From Bacillota bacterium (GTDB lineage: Bacteria > Bacillota > Clostridia > Lachnospirales > Lachnospiraceae), in NCBI GenBank assembly GCA_023420935.1, contig JAEZUR010000102.1, positions 1-13,123 of the forward strand: a stretch of DNA of 13,123 nucleotides, read 5' to 3'. Each line of letters opens with the position of its first letter. Within the stretch, counting starts at the first letter, position 1. The notes under the pieces were generated by a model. The model saw nothing but the letters and a program-made list of their open reading frames with translations. It was not told where the DNA came from and searched no databases. This document shows positions 6,832-13,123 of this stretch, one piece after another. Made by a program: the position numbers and the translations under genes.

Positions 6832-6877
6832 AGCTTATCTAGTTCTTCTTGGCTCATATAGTTGATAAGCTGAACTA
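6832..6877. repeat. Two interlocked inverted repeats upstream of the purL promoter
   Basis: AGCTTATC (6832-6839) is complementary to GATAAGCT (6864-6871), and the adjacent TAGTTC (6840-6845) is complementary to GAACTA (6872-6877). The order is a-b-a'-b', with no bases between a and b or between a' and b'. A pseudoknot is therefore sterically unlikely and the two stems would exclude each other. No U-tract follows. The block lies between the foldase terminator and the purL promoter, so it could be a DNA operator or part of a 3' UTR. Confidence 0.5.
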
Positions 6878-6933
6878 ATGAATATATTAAATTATATTAA
6901 TTTTATTTATAAAATTAAATGTGTTATGATAGG

Positions 6934-6939
6934 TATAAT
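6934..6939 (+). promoter_or_regulatory. -10 element of the purL promoter
   Basis: A perfect TATAAT lies 46 bp upstream of the purL ATG, with the start site expected near 6946 and a leader of about 39 nt. No good -35 lies 16-18 bp upstream; that segment is almost pure A and T, like an UP element. The leader is too short for a purine riboswitch, and no PurR box was recognised. Confidence 0.5.
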
Positions 6940-6984
6940 GAATGATAAGACAATGAGTTATGGATCGCACATAGGAGGTAAGTT

Positions 6985-9900
6985 ATGAGTAACGTTAAGA
7001 GAATTTATGTTGAGAAAAAAGCAGATTTTGCTGTACGTGCAAAAGAATTGAAAAGTGAGATCAAGACGTATTTAGGAATAAAAACATTAACAGGAGTTCG
7101 TGTACTAATCCGTTATGATGTGGAGAATGTAAGCGAAGAAACATATAAGAAAGCCCTAGGTATTGTATTCTCTGAGCCACCGGTGGATGTGCTTTATGAA
7201 GAAAATTTTTCTGTTCAAGCAGGAGATAAGACATTTTCAGTAGAATATCTTCCTGGTCAGTTTGATCAGAGAGCAGATTCAGCAGAACAATGTGTAAAAT
7301 TATTGCATGAGGCAGAAGAGCCAATTATACGTTCAGCAACTACTTATATCTTATCTGGTGAAGTATCTGATGAGGATTTTGAAAGAATTAAGGCATATTG
7401 TATTAATCCAGTAGATTCAAGAGAAACCAACGAAGTAAAACCAGAAACATTGGTGGATGTATTTGAGGATCCTGCAGATGTCATTATCTTTGATGGCTTT
7501 AAAGATATGGCAGAAGCAGAATTAAAAGACTTATATGATTCCTTGAATCTTGCTATGACATTCAAGGATTTCCTTCATATTCAGAAATATTTTAGTGCAG
7601 AAGAAAAAAGAGATCCATCTATGACAGAAATTCGTGTATTAGATACTTACTGGTCTGATCACTGCCGTCATACTACCTTCTTAACAGAGCTTAAAAATGT
7701 ACAGTTTGAAGATGGCTTCTATCATGAACCAATCCTTGCCACCTATGAACAATATTTAGCAGATAGAAATGAAATCTTTAAAGGAAGAACTGATAAGTTT
7801 GTCTCTTTAATGGATATTGCATTAATGGCAATGAGAAAATTAAAAGCAGATGGCAAATTAGAAGACATGGAAGTTTCAGATGAAATCAATGCTTGTTCTA
7901 TCGTTGTGCCAGTAGAAATCGATGGAAAAGAAGAAGAATGGCTTGTATTCTTTAAAAATGAAACTCATAACCACCCAACAGAAATTGAACCTTTCGGTGG
8001 TGCTGCAACTTGTCTTGGTGGAGCAATTCGTGATCCATTATCAGGACGTGGTTATGTATATCAGGCAATGCGTGTGACAGGAGCAGCCGATCCGACTGTT
8101 TCTCTAAAAGATACCCTTCAAGGTAAATTATCTCAGAAGAAGATAGTAAAAGGTGCAGCTGCTGGTTATAGTTCTTATGGTAACCAGATTGGTCTAGCAA
8201 CTGGTTTAGTAAGCGAAGTCTATCATCCAAATTACGTAGCAAAACGTATGGAGATTGGCGCAGTCATGGGTGCTGCTCCAAGAAAAAATGTAATCCGTGA
8301 GAATTCTGATCCGGGAGATATCATTATTTTACTTGGTGGTAGAACGGGACGTGATGGATGCGGTGGTGCAACTGGTTCCTCTAAAGTTCATACAACAGAA
8401 TCCATTCATACTTGTGGCGCTGAAGTTCAGAAGGGTAATGCTCCTACTGAACGTAAAATTCAAAGATTATTCCGTCGTGAAGAAGTTAGTTCCATTATCA
8501 AAAAATGTAATGATTTTGGTGCAGGTGGTGTATCGGTTGCCATTGGTGAATTAGCAGACGGACTTCACATTTATTTAGATAATGTACCAAAGAAATATGC
8601 AGGTCTTGATGGAACAGAATTGTCTATCTCTGAATCACAGGAAAGAATGGCAGTTGTTGTAGACCCAAAAGATGTAGATAAAATGCTTGCCTTTGCAGAA
8701 GAAGAAAACTTAGAAGCGGTAGTAGCGGCCGAAGTTACAAAAGAACCAAGATTAGTGATGATATGGAGAGGTAAAGAAATCGTGAATGTAGCACGTGCTT
8801 TCCTTGATACCAACGGAGCTCATCAGGAAACGGACGTTACGGTTACTATGCCATCCAAAGAAGAGAATTATCTTGCAAAAGAAGTGAAGGTTAATGATTT
8901 TAAGAAGGCATGGTTAGATAACTTAAGTGATTTAAACGTGTGCTCCCAGAAGGGACTTGTTGAAATGTTTGATAGTTCCATAGGTGCAGCAAGTGTATAT
9001 ATGCCATATGGTGGTAAATATCAATTAACTCCAACTCAGTCTATGATTGCAAAATTACCAGTGTTAAAAGGAAAATGTGATACAGTAACCATGATGAGTT
9101 ATGGATTTGATCCTTACCTATCAAGCTGGAGTCCATACCATGGTTCTGTTTACTCAATTCTTTCTTCTGTAGCAAAAATTGTTGCAGCTGGTGGTGATTA
9201 CTCCAAGATTCGATTTACATTCCAGGAGTATTTTAGAAGACTTGGAACAGACCCGAAACGTTGGGGAGAACCAATGGCAGCTTTATTAGGTGCATACGAT
9301 GCCCAGATGAAATTAGGTCTTCCATCTATTGGTGGTAAAGATAGTATGTCTGGAACCTTTCATGAAATTGATGTTCCTCCTACTCTTTGTTCCTTTGCGG
9401 TTGATATTGCAAAAGTTCAAGATATCGTTACACCAGAATTAAAAAAGGCTGGTAATAGATTAGTAAAATTCGATATTGAAAAGGATCAATATGACCTTCC
9501 TGTATACCAACAGGTTATGGATTTATATACTAAGATCACAAACTTGGTGAAAGATAAAGTGCTAGTTGCTACTTATGCAATCGGTTTTGGTGGTATAGCA
9601 GAAGCGGTTAGTAAAATGGCATTTGGTAACAAACTAGGTGTAAAAGTTTGTGATAAATTAGATGCAAGCTTTTTCTTCAAGCCAGAATATGGTTCAATTA
9701 TTGCAGAAGTAGCAGAAGAAGATTTAACTAAGCTTGAAGCAGCTGGAGTTACATTTACTCGTTTCGGTAAAGTTCTTGCAGAACCTGAGTTTGTTTGTGG
9801 TGATATAAAAATAACGATGGAGGAAGCTCTTGCAGCTTGGACAGGAAAGTTAGAAAAAGTATTCCCTACTCGTTCTGATGTGGAGCAAAAAGAATTAAAA

Positions 9901-10749
9901 GCCAACTTATTTGATGCTAAGACAGTTTATGTAGCAAAGAATAAGATTGCAAAACCAAAGGTGTTTATTCCAGTGTTCCCAGGAACCAACTGTGAGTATG
10001 ATTCCATGAAGGCATTCGAAGCAGCTGGTGCTCAGGTTCAAACAGTCGTATTTAAGAACATGACAGAAAACAATATTAAAGATTCTGTTGATCAGTACGA
10101 AGCAGCTATCAAAGAATCTCAGATTCTTATGTTCCCAGGTGGATTCAGTGCTGGAGATGAACCAGATGGTTCTGCTAAGTTCATTGCATCTGTATTCCGT
10201 AATGCAAGAATCAAAGATGCGGTAAATGATTTGTTAAAACAAAGAGATGGTCTTGTACTCGGTATCTGTAATGGATTCCAGGCGTTAATCAAATTAGGTT
10301 TGGTTCCTTATGGCGAGATTACAGAGATTACAGAAGATTCACCGACTTTAACAACCAATAGCATTGGTCGCCATATATCCAAATCTGTGTATACCAAAGT
10401 GGTTACCAATAAATCACCATGGCTTGCACAAGCTGAACTTGGTGGTGTGTATTCTGTTCCCGCTTCTCATGGAGAAGGACGCTTTGCAGCCAATGAAGCT
10501 TGGATTAAGAAATTATTTGAAAATGGTCAAATAGCAACCCAATATGTTGACTTGAATGGAAATCCTACTATGGATGAAGACTTTAATCCAAATGGTTCTT
10601 TCTACGCAATTGAAGGTATCACTAGCCCAGATGGTCGTGTACTTGGTAAGATGGCTCACTCAGAACGTAGAGGTGATGGAGTTGCTCTTAATATTACAGG
10701 TAACCAGAATCAATTAATCTTTGAATCAGGTGTGGCATACTATAAATAG
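6985..10749 (+). CDS. purL: Phosphoribosylformylglycinamidine synthase, single-chain
   Basis: Catalyses step four of purine synthesis: FGAR plus glutamine and ATP gives FGAM. The 1,254 residues combine a PurS-like N-terminal region, a linker, the tandem AIRS-type ATPase core and a class I glutaminase, as in the single-chain enzymes of Clostridia and streptococci. Visible motifs are WSDHCRHTTF (223 onward), ETHNHPTEIEPFGGAA (326 onward), FGAGGVSVAIGELADG and GGKDSMSG (783 onward). The glutaminase starts near 990 with VFIPVFPGTNCE. Its triad is Cys1095 in GICNGFQ plus His1225 and Glu1227 in HSER. AGGAGGT (6973-6979) precedes the ATG. No other pur gene is adjacent, so this is a stand-alone purL flanked by its own promoter and a strong terminator. 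Confidence 0.97.
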   Translation: MSNVKRIYVEKKADFAVRAKELKSEIKTYLGIKTLTGVRVLIRYDVENVSEETYKKALGIVFSEPPVDVLYEENFSVQAGDKTFSVEYLPGQFDQRADSAEQCVKLLHEAEEPIIRSATTYILSGEVSDEDFERIKAYCINPVDSRETNEVKPETLVDVFEDPADVIIFDGFKDMAEAELKDLYDSLNLAMTFKDFLHIQKYFSAEEKRDPSMTEIRVLDTYWSDHCRHTTFLTELKNVQFEDGFYHEPILATYEQYLADRNEIFKGRTDKFVSLMDIALMAMRKLKADGKLEDMEVSDEINACSIVVPVEIDGKEEEWLVFFKNETHNHPTEIEPFGGAATCLGGAIRDPLSGRGYVYQAMRVTGAADPTVSLKDTLQGKLSQKKIVKGAAAGYSSYGNQIGLATGLVSEVYHPNYVAKRMEIGAVMGAAPRKNVIRENSDPGDIIILLGGRTGRDGCGGATGSSKVHTTESIHTCGAEVQKGNAPTERKIQRLFRREEVSSIIKKCNDFGAGGVSVAIGELADGLHIYLDNVPKKYAGLDGTELSISESQERMAVVVDPKDVDKMLAFAEEENLEAVVAAEVTKEPRLVMIWRGKEIVNVARAFLDTNGAHQETDVTVTMPSKEENYLAKEVKVNDFKKAWLDNLSDLNVCSQKGLVEMFDSSIGAASVYMPYGGKYQLTPTQSMIAKLPVLKGKCDTVTMMSYGFDPYLSSWSPYHGSVYSILSSVAKIVAAGGDYSKIRFTFQEYFRRLGTDPKRWGEPMAALLGAYDAQMKLGLPSIGGKDSMSGTFHEIDVPPTLCSFAVDIAKVQDIVTPELKKAGNRLVKFDIEKDQYDLPVYQQVMDLYTKITNLVKDKVLVATYAIGFGGIAEAVSKMAFGNKLGVKVCDKLDASFFFKPEYGSIIAEVAEEDLTKLEAAGVTFTRFGKVLAEPEFVCGDIKITMEEALAAWTGKLEKVFPTRSDVEQKELKANLFDAKTVYVAKNKIAKPKVFIPVFPGTNCEYDSMKAFEAAGAQVQTVVFKNMTENNIKDSVDQYEAAIKESQILMFPGGFSAGDEPDGSAKFIASVFRNARIKDAVNDLLKQRDGLVLGICNGFQALIKLGLVPYGEITEITEDSPTLTTNSIGRHISKSVYTKVVTNKSPWLAQAELGGVYSVPASHGEGRFAANEAWIKKLFENGQIATQYVDLNGNPTMDEDFNPNGSFYAIEGITSPDGRVLGKMAHSERRGDGVALNITGNQNQLIFESGVAYYK

Positions 10750-10768
10750 AATTAGGAAGTTATTAAAT

Positions 10769-10822
10769 AGGAGCATTACTCTATAGCTAAACCAAAGCTT
10801 AGGAGTAATGCTCCTTCCTTTT
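10769..10822 (+). terminator. Strong terminator after purL
   Basis: A perfect 13-bp stem is formed by AGGAGCATTACTC (10769-10781) and GAGTAATGCTCCT (10803-10815). Further pairing (CTA/TAG, AGCT/AGCT) occurs inside the loop, and TTCCTTTT follows. It begins 20 nt after the purL stop. Confidence 0.88.
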
Positions 10823-10884
10823 AATTCAACGAGTAACTCTGTTTCACATGCATCCAGAAGAATGAAAACAATCCATTTGTATTC

Positions 10885-10913
10885 TTGCAAAAGGAAACTT
10901 TTCGTAATATAAT
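10885..10913 (+). promoter_or_regulatory. Promoter upstream of the AraC-family gene
   Basis: TTGCAA (10885-10890) is separated by 17 bp from a perfect TATAAT (10908-10913). The start site would be near 10920, giving a leader of about 129 nt before the GTG at 11049. The promoter could originally have served the decayed rubredoxin-like gene that follows and now drive the regulator. Confidence 0.6.
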
Positions 10914-10963
10914 TAATATATTCAGTAATCGGCCGATGTAACCGATTCACCACAGGAAGAATA

Positions 10964-11020
10964 GGAACCAGATGATTGCAGGTGTCCAATTTGCGGGGGT
11001 GCAAAGGACAGCTTTGTTTT
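10964..11020 (+). promoter_or_regulatory. Possible attenuator-like folds in the AraC leader
   Basis: Three stems share strands. GGAACC (10964-10969) pairs with GGT-TCC (10981-10987, one bulge). TGTCC-AA-TTTGC (10983-10994) pairs with GCAAA-GGACA (11001-11010). CAAAG (11002-11006) pairs with CTTTG (11012-11016), followed by TTTT. The order resembles anti-antiterminator, antiterminator and terminator. The last stem is only 5-6 bp with a short U-tract. The same bases read as a rubredoxin-like coding remnant, so the pairing may be coincidental. No known riboswitch class was recognised. Confidence 0.25.
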
Positions 11021-11027
11021 AACTTAG
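10965..11027 (+). pseudogene. Decayed C-terminal end of a rubredoxin-like protein
   Basis: Reading from 10965 gives EPDDCRCPICGGAKDSFVLT and then TAG (11025-11027). The stretch PDDxxCPICGxxKDSF matches the second iron-binding loop and C-terminus of rubredoxins and rubredoxin domains, where the usual form is LPDDWVCPxCGxxKDxF. The CPxCG knuckle is intact; the conserved Trp is Cys here. The frame is closed just upstream by TAG (10962-10964), there is no start codon, and the first CxxCG knuckle was not found in any frame upstream. This looks like the tail of a degraded gene between purL and the AraC gene, not a live one. A chance match is possible but unlikely given the number of residues in register. 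Confidence 0.5.
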
Positions 11028-11048
11028 AAGCTATATGAGGTGAAGTAA

Positions 11049-11891
11049 GTGTGTAAATTTGATATAACAGATAGAGATTTTAATCCTACCATTTTGTTTG
11101 CGTGTAAGTCAAGAATGACAGAAACATGCGATTATCATGATCATGATTTTGCAGAGATAACCTATATCCTATCGGGTAAAGGTAAGTATCGCATTGATGG
11201 TAACATCTACGAAGTGGAAGCAGGAGATGTGATTATGTGTAATCCCGGGGTGAAGCATCAAAATGTTGAGGTGAATGCGGACGAACCTACCGTAGAGTTT
11301 TTTACAGGTTTTACAGATTTTCAGTTTAATAATATGCCTCCTAATTCCATTTTGTTTCGCGACGGGCACCATATTATGAAAACCACCGCGTTGATGAAAC
11401 AGGAGATTTCCAAGCATTGTTATGAAATGGTAGCAGAGCATGAAGGGTGTCAACTAGGAAAATATTTTATGCTGAAAGCTCATTTGATTCAAATCATATT
11501 GTTAATTATTCGTGAAATATCAGAGCCAGCTCAAGTGCAAAAGGGATGTACATTTGAAACCTATAATAGAAACTATGCGGTTAAGAGAATTATTAATTAT
11601 CTGAATGAAAACTTTGAGGAGAAGATTTCGCTGGATCAGATCGCTCATAATATGTATCTGAGTCCGGTGTATATTTCTAAGATTTTTAAAGAAGAGACAG
11701 GGGATTCACCGATTAATTATTTGATCAAAATAAGACTAGAAAAAGCAAGAGATATCCTCATGAGTGGAGACGGTGGTAGCATCAAAAATATTGCCAACAG
11801 TGTGGGTTATGATGATGTATATCATTTTAGCAAATTATTTAAAAAGTATTATGGAATCTCACCACTGTACTACAAAAAATCACTTGGATAA
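11049..11891 (+). CDS. AraC-family transcriptional regulator with cupin sensor domain
   Basis: A 280-residue regulator. The N-terminal half (about 25-95) is a cupin-type beta-barrel: YHDHDFAEITYILSGKGKY followed by VEAGDVIMCNPGVKH, the pattern that binds a sugar or other small ligand in AraC/XylS proteins. The C-terminal 100 residues hold two helix-turn-helix motifs: ISLDQIAHNMYLSPVYISKI, then IKNIANSVGYDDVYHFSKLF and the family ending KKYYGISPLYYKK. The start is GTG, preceded by GAGGTGA (11037-11043) at 5-nt spacing. A terminator follows, so it is probably monocistronic. No sugar-utilisation operon is adjacent, so the target cannot be assigned; the distant alpha-galactosidase is one candidate. 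The family call is firm. Confidence 0.93.
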   Translation: MCKFDITDRDFNPTILFACKSRMTETCDYHDHDFAEITYILSGKGKYRIDGNIYEVEAGDVIMCNPGVKHQNVEVNADEPTVEFFTGFTDFQFNNMPPNSILFRDGHHIMKTTALMKQEISKHCYEMVAEHEGCQLGKYFMLKAHLIQIILLIIREISEPAQVQKGCTFETYNRNYAVKRIINYLNENFEEKISLDQIAHNMYLSPVYISKIFKEETGDSPINYLIKIRLEKARDILMSGDGGSIKNIANSVGYDDVYHFSKLFKKYYGISPLYYKKSLG

Positions 11892-11938
11892 TCATATTAG
11901 GGTGTTGCGCTACTACCATAAGAAATCACTTTGCGTAG

Positions 11939-11959
11939 AAGGGCTTCACCCTTTTTATT
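11939..11959 (+). terminator. Terminator after the AraC-family gene
   Basis: AAGGG (11939-11943) and CCCTT (11949-11953) form a short stem around CTTCA, followed by TTTATTT. An alternative longer pairing uses AGGGTG (11899-11904) with CACCCT (11947-11952). The rest of 11892-12099 is AT-rich; no gene and no convincing -35/-10 pair for the next gene was found. Confidence 0.65.
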
Positions 11960-12099
11960 TGGAAGTGTTTTTTAGGCATCCAGTATAGATAAAACTTACA
12001 AAAACTCTATGAAAAATAAATTTTAATTGTGCATTAAATTGTAATAATTTGTGGTAAACTACATATAAATATGAGAGTGTAGAATAGAGGGTGAGAAGT

Positions 12100-12864
12100 A
12101 TGAACTTGTATGAGGCAATTTTTACAAGAAAATCAGTGAGACATTATAAAATGGAGCCAATAGAGAAAAAAGTAATGGATAATATGATGAAGTATGCCAA
12201 TACCTTGGACATGTTAGCGGAACATCATAAAGTCCAGTTTCAGATTGTTGAAAATCTGAAAGTCAAACCAGCGTTAAATGGTAATTTTACTGTGAAAGCT
12301 CCATACTATCTTGTGTTAACTTCTCTACAGAATGAAGACTATCTTATTAATGCAGGTTATCTTATGGAGCAGGTTGCGTTATACTTAACCACCAAAGGCA
12401 TTGGCTCCTGTTTCTTAGGTGCCTATCGTACGAACCTTGATTTGGAAGAAGGTTATGTAGCAGCAGCAGTACTTGCTTTTGGGAAAACAGAAAGTAATAT
12501 TTACCGAGATGCTAAAAAGTTTAAGCGCTTACAACTGAATGAATTGTGCACTTATAAAGCTAACGTTGGCGAAAATGTAAAAGTAATGTTACAAGCGGCT
12601 AGGCTGGCACCATCAGCGATGAATAATCAACCATGGCGATTTGTGGTCTATGAGAATCGAATTCATATCTTCTGTAAAAAAGACCTGACATTTATGAAAC
12701 AATACAAATCATTACACTATATTGATATTGGAATCACACTGGCTAATCTGATCTTAGCAGCAGAAGAGTTGTGGTTAAATGTAGAAATGATGAAGTCAGA
12801 AAACATAGCTGAGAAGAGTTTTAAGAAGAATGAATATATGTTAACTGTCAAAATTGCTTCATAA
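12100..12864 (+). CDS. Nitroreductase-fold FMN protein, TM1586-like
   Basis: A 254-residue protein of the nitroreductase fold, which binds FMN and usually reduces nitro, quinone or flavin-type substrates with NAD(P)H. The start is ATG at 12100: the upstream GAGGGTGA (12087-12094) is correctly spaced for it, whereas the in-frame GTG at 12091 lies inside that site. The N-terminus has the flavin-phosphate motif FTRKSVRHY (8-16). The second motif, LAPSAMNNQPWRFVV, comes only at residues 169-183, whereas classical nitroreductases carry it about 25 residues after the first. Two half-domains in this order suit the 'putative TM nitroreductase' family (TM1586). The middle segment GYLMEQVALYLTTKGIGSCFLG matches the central helix and strand. 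No signal peptide is present. The physiological substrate is unknown. Confidence 0.85.
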   Translation: MNLYEAIFTRKSVRHYKMEPIEKKVMDNMMKYANTLDMLAEHHKVQFQIVENLKVKPALNGNFTVKAPYYLVLTSLQNEDYLINAGYLMEQVALYLTTKGIGSCFLGAYRTNLDLEEGYVAAAVLAFGKTESNIYRDAKKFKRLQLNELCTYKANVGENVKVMLQAARLAPSAMNNQPWRFVVYENRIHIFCKKDLTFMKQYKSLHYIDIGITLANLILAAEELWLNVEMMKSENIAEKSFKKNEYMLTVKIAS

Positions 12865-12927
12865 ATGTATAAATTTGATAAATAATATAAAAAATACATT
12901 GAATTAAAAAAACATTTCACAAAAGTG

Positions 12928-12956
12928 TTGACAACTAAATTAGAATGTATTATACT
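12928..12956 (+). promoter_or_regulatory. Consensus promoter of tRNA-Gly
   Basis: A perfect TTGACA (12928-12933), 17-bp spacer and TATACT (12951-12956, one mismatch). Transcription should start near 12963. No terminator was seen between the nitroreductase stop (12864) and this promoter, so some read-through is possible. Confidence 0.85.
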
Positions 12957-12961
12957 ATGTC

Positions 12962-12990
12962 TTGTCTTTGAGGCACAAACTCAAAGATAA
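12962..12990 (+). other. Hairpin in the 5' leader of the tRNA-Gly precursor
   Basis: TTGTCTTTGAG (12962-12972) pairs with CTCAAAGATAA (12980-12990) in an 11-bp stem with one G-U pair and a 7-nt GCACAAA loop. The stem begins at the predicted transcription start and ends 10 nt before the mature tRNA. It could set the path or rate of 5' processing by RNase P or another ribonuclease, or act in DNA as an operator. Confidence 0.55.
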
Positions 12991-13000
12991 CACATAAAAT

Positions 13001-13072
13001 GCACGAGTGGCTCAGTGGTGGAGTATCGCCTTGCCAAGGCGAGGGTCGCGGGTTCGAATCCCGTCTCGTGCT
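13001..13072 (+). tRNA. tRNA-Gly, anticodon GCC
   Basis: A complete cloverleaf. The acceptor stem GCACGAG (13001-13007) pairs with CTCGTGC (13065-13071), with discriminator T at 13072 as expected for bacterial tRNA-Gly. The D stem is GCTC/GAGT. The anticodon stem TCGCC/GGCGA encloses loop TTGCCAA with anticodon GCC at 13033-13035. The T stem GCGGG/CCCGT carries loop TTCGAAT. The CCA end is not encoded, so it must be added enzymatically. It reads GGC and GGU codons. A terminator follows directly, so the gene is a single-tRNA unit. Confidence 0.97.
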
Positions 13073-13083
13073 TATCTAAAATG

Positions 13084-13122
13084 ATTGGGAAGTCTTATTT
13101 TATAGGGCTTCCCAATTTTTTT
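13084..13122 (+). terminator. Strong terminator after tRNA-Gly
   Basis: ATTGGGAAG (13084-13092) pairs perfectly with CTTCCCAAT (13108-13116), with further weak pairs inside the loop, followed by a run of seven T residues to 13122. It begins 12 nt after the tRNA. Confidence 0.93.
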
Positions 13123-13123
13123 A

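Noticed and set aside
6768..6857. Short minus-strand frame from ATG at 6857, with protein-like sequence MSQEELDKLFYKRKDG
   Set aside because: About 30 codons, no ribosome binding site, and it passes through the foldase terminator. It may be a fossil, but no family could be recognised.
6832..6877. Pseudoknot formed by the two interlocked repeats
   Set aside because: There are no bases to span the stems at either junction, so both stems cannot form together; they are treated as alternatives.
6940..6984. Purine riboswitch in the purL leader
   Set aside because: The predicted leader is only about 39 nt and lacks the conserved purine-aptamer loop sequences.
10726..11004. 92-codon open frame on the minus strand over the purL end and the following gap
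   Set aside because: It runs back through the purL terminator hairpin and into the purL coding end. It has no recognisable domain, and the opposite strand holds a better explained promoter and rubredoxin-like remnant.
11764..11988. 74-codon plus-strand frame overlapping the AraC gene end
   Set aside because: Out of frame with a clear AraC helix-turn-helix and running through the terminator; no independent support.
12091..12099. GTG at 12091 as start of the nitroreductase gene
   Set aside because: It lies inside the GAGGGTGA ribosome binding site that properly serves the ATG at 12100.

Overview
The window is AT-rich, low-GC DNA with strong AGGAGG-type ribosome binding sites, some GTG starts and consensus sigma-A promoters. 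It also carries a single-polypeptide purL of about 1,250 residues with a fused glutaminase domain, and a tRNA-Gly without an encoded CCA end. This suggests an anaerobic Clostridia genome, most likely Lachnospiraceae (Lachnoclostridium phytofermentans or Anaerocolumna-like). The genus is inference. Nothing here looks like a phage, plasmid, transposon or CRISPR array.

Layout. (1) 1-119, minus: the 5' end of an AzlC-type branched-chain amino acid exporter subunit, divergent from (2) 327-2546, plus: an intracellular GH36 alpha-galactosidase; direct and inverted repeats lie on its promoter. (3) 2549-3436, minus: a LysR-type regulator, convergent with the galactosidase (2 bp gap) and divergent from (4) 3731-5601, plus: two translationally coupled AstE/aspartoacylase-like proteins of identical length (311 aa). 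(5) 5663-6778: a membrane-anchored PrsA/SurA-like foldase with its own promoter and terminator. (6) 6985-10749: purL with its own terminator. (7) 10750-11048: a gene-poor stretch with a terminator, a good promoter and what looks like the decayed C-terminal end of a rubredoxin. (8) 11049-11891: an AraC-family regulator with an N-terminal cupin. (9) 12100-12864: a nitroreductase-fold protein of the TM1586 type. (10) 13001-13072: tRNA-Gly(GCC) with a perfect promoter, a hairpin in its 5' leader and a strong terminator.

How the genes relate. Most are independent housekeeping or accessory units, each with its own promoter or terminator. The one real module is the LysR gene with the divergent AstE-like pair. 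The regulator probably senses the substrate or product of the pair, and the pair probably acts as a heteromeric complex on an N-acylated amino acid or related small amide. The most unusual feature is that both paralogues lack the first His of the family's HxxE zinc motif (Tyr42 in the first, Arg38 in the second), and the second also lacks the catalytic Glu. Substrate-binding Arg and Asn-Arg residues are kept in both. No intergenic stretch exceeds 300 bases; the longest are 10750-11048 and 3437-3730, both described below.
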